Shown: in pieces, positions 37,781 through 47,900 of the stretch
Layout: every line of letters starts with the position of its first letter
Numbering within the stretch: the stretch's first letter is position 1
Assembly (NCBI GenBank): GCA_965247565.1
Contig: CBDFHF010000003.1
Coordinates: forward strand, 2,046,001-2,110,000
Source: CBDFHF01 sp965247565
GTDB lineage: Bacteria; Pseudomonadota; Gammaproteobacteria; Methylococcales; Methylomonadaceae
Length of the DNA stretch: 64,000 bases
Reading direction: 5' to 3'
Notes under the pieces: model-generated
What the model was told of the DNA's origin: nothing
Seen by the model: the letters and a program-made list of their open reading frames with translations, nothing else
The model's database searches: none
Translations under genes and position numbers: made by a program

Positions 37781-40531
37781 TTAAAATTGACAAGCATCAG
37801 GCTTCCAATTCATACAACTTGCATGTTCTAGTTTGCAACCAGAATTATAAAAACTACAAATATCATATCCCATCATTTGCGTATTTGGTTTAGGTGTATT
37901 TACAAGATGAGCTTCCCAGGCACCATCTGCTTCAGTATTTAAAGAATGCCAAGGACGTGATACGTTACCTTGCTCGAAATATCCAGATTTCATTGAAGCA
38001 TGAAATGTACCTTTTATTGAAGATTGAGTTCGAGTTAATACTGTAAATAGGTAATAAAGATTACCCGTTTCTGAAATCGGCTTAATTAGATCACTGCGAT
38101 CATTAAAATATTCCGTGTTTATACTGTATTCAAAAGAATTAGATGATGAACTCCATTTGGCGGGTGAAATGCTTCTAGTGTTATAACCCGTTAAATATCC
38201 AATACTTTCAAAAATCACTTCAGGTGATGTATCGTCGAAATAGAATTTTCCACCATATGCAGGTATAGGGAAATAAGCATTACAAGGATTCTGCCAATAC
38301 CATTGAGCCCCTTGCGGTAGTGGTGTGCAAGTATCAATGACATAACTCCCTGCCCAATGAGTCCTATCAATTGCTACTTGCATCTTAGCAATAGGGTCAT
38401 TATTGAAATTTAATGAAACATTGCAGTCGGTTAAATTTGAACATGTTTCTATATCATTTAGTTTCCAATTTGCTGAACTGTTACTGGTTAAACCTAGCAA
38501 TGTATCCTGACCTTGCATGAGATCAAAATATTCGGTACACGTAGTTATATCGCTAGCCGAGCAAGAAGGATGACTAGATAACGGCTTCTTACTATATGTC
38601 ACGGAACCTTGCCCGTTTATCTGAAGAATTAATTTCGGATAGCGCTTAACAAAAAAATCCACGGTTGATTTGATATTTTTTTCAGATGGCAATCGATAAT
38701 CATCAGCAATTTTATAGTTACAGGTTGTCGGGGTATGCATAAACTGCCCTGGTGACAAATTTGGAGCAGTATCTGGTATAACCCACTTATTCTCTTTCGT
38801 TTTAAGATAAATGCTTCTGGCATCAGCAATATTACAAGCTGTTCCAAATAGCCAGCCCGCCTCGGATTTTATTTTGCTGAGGCTTATAGTTTTTGTATAT
38901 TGTGGGACATTAGTGCTCTCGTTTAATTTTCTAGCAAATAATTCTCGCGTTTTCTTGGTTATGTAATCAGCCACTATGTCACCAGTTTTAATATTTGCTA
39001 TGGACAAAAACGATGACAGAATGCCGTTTGCAATATTAATCCAATCCGGTTGATCTGAAATATAAAGTGTGGCCCCTAAAATATTTTTAGCATTTGAGGT
39101 TTGTAGAATCAGTTCCTCGTTGTTATCGTAATTATTGAGGTATATAACAAACTTTCTATCGCTGAAGTCATCGAAGTTAGCCGAATCATTGGTGTCCATT
39201 CGATTAATGTTTAGTTCAAACCCTTTCACTAATCCAGCATGAGTTGCAACATTTATTTCTTTGATGACTGATGCGCTAATGGTTGCTGTTCCTAATAGAG
39301 CACAAACTGGTGTTATCGGGTTAGTTGGTAAAGCTTTTGCAAAAAATGCACAATAACCAAGCCAACTACCGAATTTATTAGTGAGCCTGGAATAATACGC
39401 ATCACTTTGTCGGCACTCTAACCATTTATCTCCATCCGGTTCATCTAAGCAGTCCTTGGCACCGAAGAGCGCAGAGGTTTTCGCATTCTGAACAGGAGAA
39501 TTCGATTTGATCAATTGTCCGTTATTTGACAATTTAGCGGGTTGATAACCAATAGCTGTTGTGCTTTTATTGACCAACAAAGCCCGCTCAAGCGTATCCA
39601 GACTTCTTGCATCAACTTTTCCAACAAGTTGGTTAATTTTAGTTTCGACATCTCCATTAAAATAACTTATTAATTCGGCTAAATCCTGAATAAACTCTTG
39701 AGTATTCGGTTCTTTTGAAGTTGCTGCCAACAATTGTGGCAAATTTGATTGGAGCTCTGGGACTATTTGGGTTAACTCTTGAAAAGTTGAATTAATTTGT
39801 TCTTTCAACAATTGTCCAGGTGGGTTTAGGTTTTGAGGTAAATCGGTAACTGTAAAAGGTTTGACTGAACTGTTATCCACTTTAATCGAATATTTTCCAG
39901 CTTTTAATGATATAAGTTGTTTTTTGGTGTTGATTGTAAAAGGGACTGCGAATTGCAATTGTTGATCACTAATAAAGTCTGGTTTGAGAACCTGCCCTGC
40001 TATTTTAATCGTCGATGCACGAGTAAAGTTTTCACCACTCAATGTTATCAAAGTACCTGAAGCAACATTAACGTCGCTGATAGCATTGATTTTTCCTGCT
40101 TTTAATGATCCATAAATACTGTAGTTAAACTTAAATTTCTTCCCACTTGGATTATTAAACTGAAGTTGTATGTTTTTTAAAGTCTTTTGGGGGGCAAGTG
40201 GAGTTGTATTTGGAATTAACAAAAATGGAAATCCATCTTTTGTGAACCCTGATGGATTACTTAAACTTACTTGATTATCACTGATATTGGTAACAACGAG
40301 CGTCAAACCACTGTATATAGTTTGGCCCGTTTTTTTATTTCTTTTATTGGTGAGGGTTATTTTACCGACAGTCAGATTCTGTTTTTTATTGTTGGTAAAT
40401 GACAGTTTTGTCTTAAGGATTGGGGCTAAGTCTTCGCCAAAGTCTGGGTCTGCAATAGCTAAATGAGGAAAGAGTAATATTGCGGTTATGAAGGCTGCTT
40501 TTATAAATTGAAACAATATGCTGTTTATCAT
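37781..40531 (-). CDS. Large exported protein with IPT/TIG-like domain, unknown
   Basis: A 916-residue protein with a signal peptide (FIKAAFITAILLFPHLAIA, cleavage near residue 27). Residues about 150-235 resemble an IPT/TIG immunoglobulin-like domain (ISDVNVASGTLITLSGENFT, GKYSIKVDNSSVKPFTV). A helical stretch follows (LLKEQINSTFQELTQIVPEL). The C-terminal half is Cys- and aromatic-rich with many Asn and Ser (SCSASDITTCTEYF, GAQWYWQNPCNAYFPIP, YDICSFYNSGCKLEHASC). No family is recognised for the rest. It has no cotranscribed neighbours. Probably secreted or cell-surface. Confidence 0.75.
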   Translation of the reverse strand: MINSILFQFIKAAFITAILLFPHLAIADPDFGEDLAPILKTKLSFTNNKKQNLTVGKITLTNKRNKKTGQTIYSGLTLVVTNISDNQVSLSNPSGFTKDGFPFLLIPNTTPLAPQKTLKNIQLQFNNPSGKKFKFNYSIYGSLKAGKINAISDVNVASGTLITLSGENFTRASTIKIAGQVLKPDFISDQQLQFAVPFTINTKKQLISLKAGKYSIKVDNSSVKPFTVTDLPQNLNPPGQLLKEQINSTFQELTQIVPELQSNLPQLLAATSKEPNTQEFIQDLAELISYFNGDVETKINQLVGKVDARSLDTLERALLVNKSTTAIGYQPAKLSNNGQLIKSNSPVQNAKTSALFGAKDCLDEPDGDKWLECRQSDAYYSRLTNKFGSWLGYCAFFAKALPTNPITPVCALLGTATISASVIKEINVATHAGLVKGFELNINRMDTNDSANFDDFSDRKFVIYLNNYDNNEELILQTSNAKNILGATLYISDQPDWINIANGILSSFLSIANIKTGDIVADYITKKTRELFARKLNESTNVPQYTKTISLSKIKSEAGWLFGTACNIADARSIYLKTKENKWVIPDTAPNLSPGQFMHTPTTCNYKIADDYRLPSEKNIKSTVDFFVKRYPKLILQINGQGSVTYSKKPLSSHPSCSASDITTCTEYFDLMQGQDTLLGLTSNSSANWKLNDIETCSNLTDCNVSLNFNNDPIAKMQVAIDRTHWAGSYVIDTCTPLPQGAQWYWQNPCNAYFPIPAYGGKFYFDDTSPEVIFESIGYLTGYNTRSISPAKWSSSSNSFEYSINTEYFNDRSDLIKPISETGNLYYLFTVLTRTQSSIKGTFHASMKSGYFEQGNVSRPWHSLNTEADGAWEAHLVNTPKPNTQMMGYDICSFYNSGCKLEHASCMNWKPDACQF

Positions 40532-40953
40532 GAGACCGCCATAAATTGATGATTTGGATGGTGTTAAGTTGAGGCCGCAACTGCATACAACATCTTGTTC
40601 GGCATAGTCTTTAAAATTATTTTGAAGGGATTTTAACTCTTAAGGTTCTACAAATCGATAATTCTTTAGGTTGCAAAAGCTGAAAATTTTGGATAGTGAG
40701 TAATAGCGAAACCCTCGTAGGTGCGATTGGCATAGCGTAATCGGACGCATGTGGTTTTTCATGTATCAGACTGGCGTTTTCCAAACGTATCAATTACAAC
40801 GCGATACTTCACAAGACGATGTTATGTCGAAAGCCGGCGATCGGGTATGATATAGCTTATGTTACTTCGCACTAATTCCCTGAGCTTAATCAACTCAAAA
40901 CCGTATTTAATATTTCATTCAACTGCCGAATTTTCACCTCACTTAACAACACT
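40532..40953. other. Intergenic stretch, no gene seen
   Basis: This 420-bp region lies between the divergent exported protein and gpmI genes. It contains a degenerate GTGCGATTGGCATAGCGTAA repeat-like segment near 40722. No coding frame is supported. Confidence 0.4.
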
Positions 40954-42594
40954 ATGAAATTAGAAAAATCTTCTCGTTATTCCGTTTGTCCCGGTCCTGT
41001 CGTCACCATCGTGCTTGACGGCGTCGGCATTTCGCCGCGAGAGGACGGCGATGCGGTTAAAACCGCGCGCACACCTAACCTGGACCGTTACATGGCCAAC
41101 TATCCGATGATCCAGTTGCTCGCGCACGGCACCGCTGTCGGCATGCCCAGCGATGAAGACATGGGCAATAGCGAAGTCGGTCATAACGCTTTCGGCGCCG
41201 GGCGGGTGTTTGCCCAGGGCGCCAAACTGGTCGCCGAATCCATCGCCAGCGGCCATCTGTGGCAAGGCCAAGCCTGGCATGATGTGGTTGCTACCGCCAA
41301 ACAAGGCGGCACTTTGCACTTCTTGGGCCTGTTCTCCGACGGCAACGTGCATTCCCATATCGACCATCTGAAAGCGATGATCGAACGCGGAAAGCAAGAA
41401 GGCGTAGCCAAAGTGCGCCTGCATATCCTGCTGGATGGCCGCGATGTTGGCGAGACCTCGGCACTGGATTATGTCGACCCGTTCGAAGCTTATCTGGACG
41501 GCTTGCGCAGCCCTGAATTCGATGTCGCCATCGCTTCCGGCGGCGGCCGTATGCAAATCACGATGGACCGGTACGAAGCGGATTGGTCCATGGTCAAACG
41601 CGGCTGGGATATTCATGTACTTGGTAAGGGCCGGCAATTCGCCAGCGCTCATGAAGCGATTGAAACCTTCCGTAATGAAGCCAACGTGATCGACCAGGAC
41701 TTGCCCGGCTTCGTTATCGCCGAAGACGGCAAACCGTTGGGCACTATCGTCGACGGCGATGCAGTGGTGTTCTTTAATTTCCGTGGTGACCGCGCTATCG
41801 AAATTTCCCGCGCCTTTATCGAAGAACAATTCAGCCCATTTGAGCGCGGTCCGCTGCCGAAAGTGACTTACGCCGGCATGATGCAATACGACGGCGATAC
41901 CAAACTGCCGCCGCGTTTTTTGGTCGAGCCGCCAACCATCGACCGCACCATGGGCGAATATCTGGCTAAAAACGGTATTACTCAATACGCGATCAGTGAA
42001 ACCCAAAAATTCGGCCATGTGACCTATTTCTGGAACGGCAACCGCTCCGGCAAATTCGACGAAACGCTGGAAACTTATGTCGAAATCCCCAGCGACGTGG
42101 TGCCGTTCGAACAACGGCCGTGGATGAAATGTGCGGAGATCACCGATACCTTGATCGACGCGGTACGCAGCGGTAAGTACAAATACCTGCGGGTAAATTA
42201 TGCCAACGGCGACATGGTCGGTCACACTGGCAATTTCGAAGCTGCCGTTACTGCGATGCAAGGTCTGGATCTACAATTAGCACGTCTGATTCCGGTGATT
42301 TTGGAAATGAAAGGAACCGCAATTATTACTGCCGACCACGGCAACGCCGATGAAATGTTCGAGTTGGACAAAAAAGGCAATGTGACGCGTAATGCGGAAG
42401 GCCGTACCAAAGCCAAGACCTCACATACATTAAACCCAGTGCCGTTTGTATTGGTTTCTGGAGAAAATCCAGGCTACAAATTGCGCCAGGATCTGCCTAA
42501 AGCAGGGTTGTCGAATTCAGCGGCCACGATCCTGAATCTGCTTGGTTTTGAAGCTCCGGCAGACTATGACCCAAGCCTGATCGAAGCGGTCTAA
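40954..42594 (+). CDS. gpmI: Cofactor-independent phosphoglycerate mutase GpmI
   Basis: A 546-residue enzyme that interconverts 3- and 2-phosphoglycerate with two manganese ions and a phosphoserine. Key segments are VVTIVLDGVGISPREDGDAV (metal Asp), DEDMGNSEVGHNAFGAGRVF (catalytic Ser in GNSEVGHN), LFSDGNVHSHIDHL, DGRDVGETSA, FFNFRGDRAIE, ANGDMVGHTGNFEAAVTAM and ITADHGNADEM. It is somewhat longer than the usual 510-515 residues. Its DNA is visibly GC-richer than its neighbours. Confidence 0.95.
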   Translation: MKLEKSSRYSVCPGPVVTIVLDGVGISPREDGDAVKTARTPNLDRYMANYPMIQLLAHGTAVGMPSDEDMGNSEVGHNAFGAGRVFAQGAKLVAESIASGHLWQGQAWHDVVATAKQGGTLHFLGLFSDGNVHSHIDHLKAMIERGKQEGVAKVRLHILLDGRDVGETSALDYVDPFEAYLDGLRSPEFDVAIASGGGRMQITMDRYEADWSMVKRGWDIHVLGKGRQFASAHEAIETFRNEANVIDQDLPGFVIAEDGKPLGTIVDGDAVVFFNFRGDRAIEISRAFIEEQFSPFERGPLPKVTYAGMMQYDGDTKLPPRFLVEPPTIDRTMGEYLAKNGITQYAISETQKFGHVTYFWNGNRSGKFDETLETYVEIPSDVVPFEQRPWMKCAEITDTLIDAVRSGKYKYLRVNYANGDMVGHTGNFEAAVTAMQGLDLQLARLIPVILEMKGTAIITADHGNADEMFELDKKGNVTRNAEGRTKAKTSHTLNPVPFVLVSGENPGYKLRQDLPKAGLSNSAATILNLLGFEAPADYDPSLIEAV

Positions 42595-42607
42595 AGCCTA
42601 ACTCTAC

Positions 42608-42638
42608 CCGCTGCGGATGTCGCAATCATCCGCAGCGG
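42608..42638 (+). terminator. Inverted repeat after gpmI
   Basis: CCGCTGCGGATG (42608-42619) and CATCCGCAGCGG (42627-42638) form a perfect 12-bp stem with a 7-base loop, starting 14 bp past the gpmI stop. No T run follows, so its action as a rho-independent terminator is plausible but not certain. The remaining 260 bp before recJ's 3' end hold no gene. Confidence 0.6.
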
Positions 42639-42902
42639 TGAATTCTGATTTATGTCAGATTTAGACATTATGCCCATTTCCACGGACCGAGCCATTCCTT
42701 CAAGCCACATCCGTTGTAATTGTAGGATGGTCTTAAAGACCGAACACCAATGTTGCATTTATTTTCTAATTTCAAGTGATTTTAAGCGCGATTGCGCTGG
42801 CGTGACGCTGACAAATATTATCCATTAAGACAATACTTGTTCAAAAAAATTGGCAGTTGATCAATGCCTTAGAGTTTCTTGTGTCCATGCAAAGGCCTCA
42901 AT

Positions 42903-44648
42903 TTATATAATTTTTTCCAGATACTGCAAAATCAGTTGTACGCTGCGATTGCCTCTAAACTCGTTTACATCCAGTTTGTAAGCGGCACTAATCTGGCGTA
43001 ATCCTAGCCATTGTTCTGGCTGATCTATAAAAAACGCAATGGCGTCCAATATCAGATTGCCATTCACAGGTCGCAACACAAGTTTTAGGTGACGCTGACC
43101 AACGATGCGTGCCTGGATGACGTCGAACTTGCCATCAAAAACTGGTTCTGGAAAATCTTGTCCCCAGGTGGCAGCGTTTTGAAGCAAATCGGCGAAGTTT
43201 AGTGTCATATCGTTTTCTGACAATTCGCCATCGGAATATATTTTTTGTTCTAAGTCCACATTTGCTAAACGTTTTCCAACAAATTCATCAAACGCCAGAG
43301 CAAAAGCCGGGTAATCCCGCATTTTTAAGCTCATGCCAGCTGCCATGGCATGGCCACCGAATTTGCTGAGTAATTTAGGATGAGCGGCGGCCACATCGCT
43401 AAGTACGTCGCGGATATGCACGCCGGCAATGGAACGCGCCGAGCCTTTTATTTCGTTGTTACCGGTAGGAGCAAAAGCTACCACGGGCCTGTGCAGGCGG
43501 TCTTTAATGCGTGATGCTAAGATGCCTATCACCCCTTGGTGCCAGTTTTCATCATACAGGCAGACGCCAGCAGGCAGGTGGTGTTCGTCCAGGGCTTTCA
43601 TTTCCGATAGTAAAACCATGGCTTCGTTTTTCATTTGACCCTCGATTTCCCGACGATCATTGTTTAGCGAGTCCAATTGCAAGGCGATTTCTTTTGCCAG
43701 AACAGAATCTTCTGTTAGCAAGCACTGAATGCCTAAAGTCATGTCATCCATGCGACCTGCGGCGTTAAGCCGAGGGCCTAATGAAAAGCCTAAATCCGAA
43801 GCAACCAGATTTAACGGGTTTTTTCCGGCGACTTCAATCAATGCTTTCAAGCCGACATGGCAATGGCCGGAGCGGATACGTTGCAGGCCTTGGTAGACCA
43901 GGATACGGTTGATTTGATCGAGGGCGACTACGTCTGCTACAGTGCCCAGGGCCACATAATCCAATAATTGCGCCAGGTTAGGTTCGGCCAGTTGACGTTG
44001 GGTAAACCAATTTCGTTCGCGTAACCGGCTTCTTAACGCCATCAATACATAGAACATGACCCCGACGCCCGCTAAGGATTTGCTCGGGAATAGGTCATCG
44101 GGCAAATTAGGATTGACGATAGCATCAGCATCTGGCAGCTCATGACCGGGCAGGTGATGATCGGTTATCAATACTTTAATACCGGCGGCTTTGGCGGCTT
44201 TAACCCCGTCTATACTGGAAATACCATTGTCTACGGTGATAATGATGTCCGGTTGCTGTTGCTTAACTAGCTCAACAATTTCCGGCGTTAAGCCATAACC
44301 GTATTCAAATCGGTTAGGCACGATAAACGATACGTGCTCTGCACCCAATAAGTGCAATCCTTTGATGGCCAAAGCACAACTGGTCGCGCCATCCGCATCG
44401 AAATCCGCAACCACACTAATACGTTGCTGTTTAGTGAGGGCGGTGGTGAGATGTCTAACCATATCTTCCATGCCCAACAATAACCAGGGTGAAGGCAGTT
44501 TTGTCAAGGTTCTATCTAACTCGGTGTCTGACGAGATACCTCTGGCCGCAAAGATTTGTTGTAAAACTGGGTGAATACCTGTGAAGGATGTATGTTTCTT
44601 TATAATTGGGCGAGCTACGATGGATTTTTTAACGCCTTGGTAATACAT
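42903..44648 (-). CDS. recJ: Single-strand DNA exonuclease RecJ
   Basis: A 581-residue 5'-3' single-strand exonuclease used in recombination and mismatch repair. DHH-domain motifs are VVADFDADGATSCALAIKGL, DIIITVDNGISSIDG, VLITDHHLPGHELPDADAIV-type, and GRMDDMTLGIQCLLTED. The DHHA1 part has KFGGHAMAAGMSLKM, and a C-terminal OB fold (IQARIVGQRHLKLVLRP) closes it. Normal length. Confidence 0.95.
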   Translation of the reverse strand: MYYQGVKKSIVARPIIKKHTSFTGIHPVLQQIFAARGISSDTELDRTLTKLPSPWLLLGMEDMVRHLTTALTKQQRISVVADFDADGATSCALAIKGLHLLGAEHVSFIVPNRFEYGYGLTPEIVELVKQQQPDIIITVDNGISSIDGVKAAKAAGIKVLITDHHLPGHELPDADAIVNPNLPDDLFPSKSLAGVGVMFYVLMALRSRLRERNWFTQRQLAEPNLAQLLDYVALGTVADVVALDQINRILVYQGLQRIRSGHCHVGLKALIEVAGKNPLNLVASDLGFSLGPRLNAAGRMDDMTLGIQCLLTEDSVLAKEIALQLDSLNNDRREIEGQMKNEAMVLLSEMKALDEHHLPAGVCLYDENWHQGVIGILASRIKDRLHRPVVAFAPTGNNEIKGSARSIAGVHIRDVLSDVAAAHPKLLSKFGGHAMAAGMSLKMRDYPAFALAFDEFVGKRLANVDLEQKIYSDGELSENDMTLNFADLLQNAATWGQDFPEPVFDGKFDVIQARIVGQRHLKLVLRPVNGNLILDAIAFFIDQPEQWLGLRQISAAYKLDVNEFRGNRSVQLILQYLEKII

Positions 44649-44780
44649 TGATTTTTGGTAGAAAAGCTAAGTGAAGTCGATTTTGGAGTTTTGTTTGATG
44701 CTCATTATCTTAAGTTACGATATTCCACATCCAATTATTAATTGTTAAGGGAGTTGAAGGCTTATGCACTTTAAGTGCGT

Positions 44781-45404
44781 CTATGAATGACCAGCCAAAG
44801 TATTGCCTGAATTTGTTTTGCGGTAATATTTACGAATGCGTATCGCCAATAAAAAGCCTATTACTGCGGCGTAAATCAGGGGTTGAGTATAATCCAATTT
44901 AACCAACCAGAAGTAATGTATTAACCCGGTAAATGCGGCCAAATAAACCAGTCTATGTAATTTAAACCAGCTACGGCCCAGTTTTTTTTGCATCATTTTA
45001 GTTGAGGTAATGGCCAAGGGAGTTAGTAGCAGAAAAGTTAGCAAGCCCATCAAAATATAAGGGCTTTTGGGTACTTCCTCGATAAATTCCTGCCAAGATA
45101 GCGATAGGTCTAACACGACATAGACTAAAAAGTGCATGCTGGCATAAAAAAAAGCGAATAGGCCGATCATTCTACGAAAACGTGCTGGCCAACTTTGGTT
45201 GGTTATCATTTTGTAAGGTGTCAGTGCCAAACCAATACATAAAAAACGCAAGGCCCAGTCACCAAAGCCAAAATGCAAAGCTTCTATGGGATTTGCGCCC
45301 AATTCATCATTGATAGCAGCTGTAGCTAGCATCAAAAAGGGTATCAGCCCTAACACGAACACAATGGTTTTGATAACAGCCCATATTTTTTTATGGATAA
45401 CCAT
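44781..45404 (-). CDS. msrQ: MsrQ, heme membrane subunit of methionine sulfoxide reductase
   Basis: A 207-residue six-helix membrane protein of the ferric-reductase-like family that passes electrons from the membrane to MsrP. Conserved features are LRFLCIGLALTPYKM, RRMIGLFAFFYASMHFLVYV (heme His) and WFKLHRLVYLAAFTGLIHYF (heme His). It starts one base inside the msrP stop region, so the pair is translated together. Confidence 0.93.
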   Translation of the reverse strand: MVIHKKIWAVIKTIVFVLGLIPFLMLATAAINDELGANPIEALHFGFGDWALRFLCIGLALTPYKMITNQSWPARFRRMIGLFAFFYASMHFLVYVVLDLSLSWQEFIEEVPKSPYILMGLLTFLLLTPLAITSTKMMQKKLGRSWFKLHRLVYLAAFTGLIHYFWLVKLDYTQPLIYAAVIGFLLAIRIRKYYRKTNSGNTLAGHS

Positions 45405-46339
45405 TAAAAAAATTTAACTAGATCCATGCCGGAATAGAGTGAAGCGACTTGTTCACCATAGCCATTAAATTTTTCTGTCATCCGTTTTGGGGTAAAAATG
45501 CTGCTTCCTAATACTCGTTCCCGGCGCTGACTCCAGCGCGGATGATCAACATCCGGATTCACATTGGCATAAAACCCGTATTCGTTGGGTCCACTTTTGT
45601 TCCAAGCGGTGGCAGGCATAGATTCGGTAAAACGAATTTTAACAATGGCTTTAATGCTCTTAAATCCATACTTCCACGGCACAATAAGTCGCAGTGGAGC
45701 ACCATTCTGCTTAGGCAATTCGTCACCGTACATGCCAGTTGCCAGTATAGTTAGCGGGTGCATGGCCTCGTCCATTCGCAAGCCTTCCACGTAGGGCCAT
45801 GGCAGTATTGGGGATTTTTGCCCAACCATTATTTCCGGGTTATATAAAGTAGTAAATTCAACATATTTGGCTTTTGAAGTCGGCTTAAAGCGTTTTAACA
45901 TGCCGCCTAAAGGGAAGCCAAGCCAAGGTACCACCATAGACCAAGCTTCAACGCAGCGAAACCGGTAAATGCGTTCATGTCGCGGGTTGTCTTTTAAAAT
46001 ATCTTCCAGATCAAAGATGCCTGTTTTTTCTGCTTCACCGGCAATTTCTACTTTCCATGGCTTGGTGCTTATTTTCTGTGCTAAAACAGTCGAATCTTGC
46101 TTATTAGTAGAAAACTCATAGTAGTTGGTATAGCCGATCACATCATCACGATCAGTGATCGGCAAGCCGGCCGTATTGGAACTCGGCTGAATATCGTCTG
46201 ATTGGGCATGGGCAAAAGACGGCAATATCATTGCTGCTGACAGCGCGGAGGTCTTTTTTATAAAATTACGCCGAGACTCAAAAACTGCCCGATCAGTGAT
46301 TTCACTAGTTAAGATGCGCGGTTTGGTGGTGATGAACAT
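45404..46339 (-). CDS. msrP: MsrP, periplasmic methionine sulfoxide reductase
   Basis: A 311-residue molybdopterin enzyme that repairs oxidised methionine in periplasmic proteins. The Tat signal SRRNFIKKTSALSAAMILPS precedes the mature protein. Family landmarks are KPWKVEIAGEAEKTGIFDL, the molybdenum-ligating Cys in YRFRCVEAWSMVVPW, PLRLIVPWKYGFKSIKAIVK and HPRWSQ near the end. It is followed directly by msrQ. It depends on the molybdopterin pathway represented by moaC and moaD-moaE in this window. Confidence 0.95.
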   Translation of the reverse strand: MFITTKPRILTSEITDRAVFESRRNFIKKTSALSAAMILPSFAHAQSDDIQPSSNTAGLPITDRDDVIGYTNYYEFSTNKQDSTVLAQKISTKPWKVEIAGEAEKTGIFDLEDILKDNPRHERIYRFRCVEAWSMVVPWLGFPLGGMLKRFKPTSKAKYVEFTTLYNPEIMVGQKSPILPWPYVEGLRMDEAMHPLTILATGMYGDELPKQNGAPLRLIVPWKYGFKSIKAIVKIRFTESMPATAWNKSGPNEYGFYANVNPDVDHPRWSQRRERVLGSSIFTPKRMTEKFNGYGEQVASLYSGMDLVKFF

Positions 46340-46449
46340 ATCTTGCCTCCTGGATTACTAGTGATTTAGCCACAGATCAACACGGATCAATAATCGGTTG
46401 TCATGCGGCGAGTTGCAGCGTCTAAATGCATCGGCGCTTTATCCAGCTG

Positions 46450-46683
46450 TTATTTATTCCAGATGGAATGGTTTTTTCGTGATAAATACCAAGCCTCAAG
46501 TTGTTGTCTTGCCCACGGCGTTTTCCTCAGAAAATTCAAGCTCGACTTAATACTGGGTTCATTAATAAAACAGCGAATGGGAATTTTTTTACCCATCTGA
46601 TCCCAACCGCATTCCTCGACTAACTCAGTTAATATCTGCTCGAGTGTTATGCCATGGAGCGGATTATTGGCTTGTTTATTCAT
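46450..46683 (-). CDS. DUF2132 (VF530-like) protein
   Basis: A 77-residue protein. The ATG at 46683 gives the family start MNKQANNPLHGITLEQILTE, and the longer reading is inside the kinase gene. Other conserved parts are CGWDQMGKKIPIRCF and SLNFLRKTPWARQQLEAWYL. VF530/DUF2132 proteins are small and possibly DNA-binding. The function is unknown. It overlaps the RIO-type kinase gene by 8 bp. Confidence 0.85.
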   Translation of the reverse strand: MNKQANNPLHGITLEQILTELVEECGWDQMGKKIPIRCFINEPSIKSSLNFLRKTPWARQQLEAWYLSRKNHSIWNK

Positions 46684-47518
46684 CACGCTCAAACCGACGT
46701 TGAATGGCTTCGTCCCGTGCAGCTTTGATTTCGCGCATAACACTGCCGACATTGGCTGGTTTGTCGCTACTTTTAAATTGACCGGTTAATTTAACGTCAG
46801 CGTGTAAATTACCGGTTTCGTAAAGTTGCCAAATTTCTTTGCCGTATCGGGTCGTCAAGAGCTCGGGCGCAAACTGACCAAAATAGTTGGCTAGGTTGTT
46901 AACATCGCGCTCCAACATGCGCGCAGCATTATTGTTAGCTGCGGCATCGACTGCCTGCGGTAGATCGATGATAACAGGGCCATGCTCATCGACCAGAATA
47001 TTATATTCAGACAAATCACCATGCACGATACCTGCGCGGAGCATTTTGACGACCTCACCGATTAGTTGTTGATGATAAGCAAGTGCTTGTTCTTTATTTA
47101 AGTGAAGATCATTCAATCTAGGTGCCGCATTACCCTCGGCATCGGTAATAAGCTCCATAAGTAGCACACCTTCGACGAAATTGTACGGTTTAGGCACTCG
47201 AATCCCGGCAGAAGCTAATTTATATAGAGCATCTACTTCTGCATTTTGCCACACTTCTTCCTGTTGTCTACGGCCATAGCTGCTATGTTTTTCCATGGCC
47301 CGAGCTTGCCGGCTATTTCGGACTTTGCGGCCTTCCTGATACTGGCTCTGTTTATGAAAACTGCGTTGATTGATTTCCTTATAAACCTTAGCGCAGCGTA
47401 TGTTGCCTTCAGCAACAACAACGTAAACCTCAGCTTCTTTACCGCTTTTTAGCGGGCGTACCACTTCATCAATTAGACCATCTTGTACTAAAGGTTCAAT
47501 GCGTTTGGGGATTTTCAT
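46676..47518 (-). CDS. RIO1-like protein kinase (PA4780 family)
   Basis: A 280-residue kinase starting at the ATG 47518, which has AAAAGGA seven bases upstream. A longer frame has no such site. Kinase motifs are PLKSGKEAEVYVVVAEGN with the ATP-binding Lys in IRCAKVYKE, the catalytic loop IVHGDLSEYNILVDEH and the metal-binding VIIDLPQAVDA. Bacterial RIO-type kinases of this group are widespread in proteobacteria but their substrates are not known. It is probably cotranscribed with the DUF2132 gene. Confidence 0.9.
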   Translation of the reverse strand: MKIPKRIEPLVQDGLIDEVVRPLKSGKEAEVYVVVAEGNIRCAKVYKEINQRSFHKQSQYQEGRKVRNSRQARAMEKHSSYGRRQQEEVWQNAEVDALYKLASAGIRVPKPYNFVEGVLLMELITDAEGNAAPRLNDLHLNKEQALAYHQQLIGEVVKMLRAGIVHGDLSEYNILVDEHGPVIIDLPQAVDAAANNNAARMLERDVNNLANYFGQFAPELLTTRYGKEIWQLYETGNLHADVKLTGQFKSSDKPANVGSVMREIKAARDEAIQRRFERDE

Positions 47519-47900
47519 ATCCATCCTTTTAGGCTGTAGTGGCATCAGTGTACCCAACGATACGATTGTGCCGTTTTTATTTTATGATTTGGACCTGTTA
47601 AAAGTAACCAATTTAAAGTTTAGTTGCAAACTGCTGAATAGTGAGGGGATCGGAATGCCTGATATAGCAGTCGAGTGAGATTGTAGATACTAACGGATGG
47701 CTGCCATCTAATCCACTTGTACGCTTTTGTTGGTAAATTGTTCTATCCTAAAGAAAGCAGGCAATAACAACTAAATAATTTTCTGTTTACCCACGAGCTA
47801 AGTAAAAAAAACCACAAAATCATGATAATGGATATTTTTTTGACAAGATTTACAAAACTTGCTAATTTCAGCTTGCATTTTGAATGGCGGCAGTGAATGT
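47519..47900. other. Intergenic stretch upstream of the tandem repeat
   Basis: About 380 bp between the divergent RIO kinase gene and the 7-bp repeat array. AT-rich, with no supported gene and no clear promoter. Confidence 0.35.

Noticed and set aside
40960..42261. 433-codon open frame antisense to gpmI
   Set aside because: It mirrors the GC-rich codon use of gpmI, has no ribosome binding site and its translation resembles no protein; gpmI is certain on the other strand.
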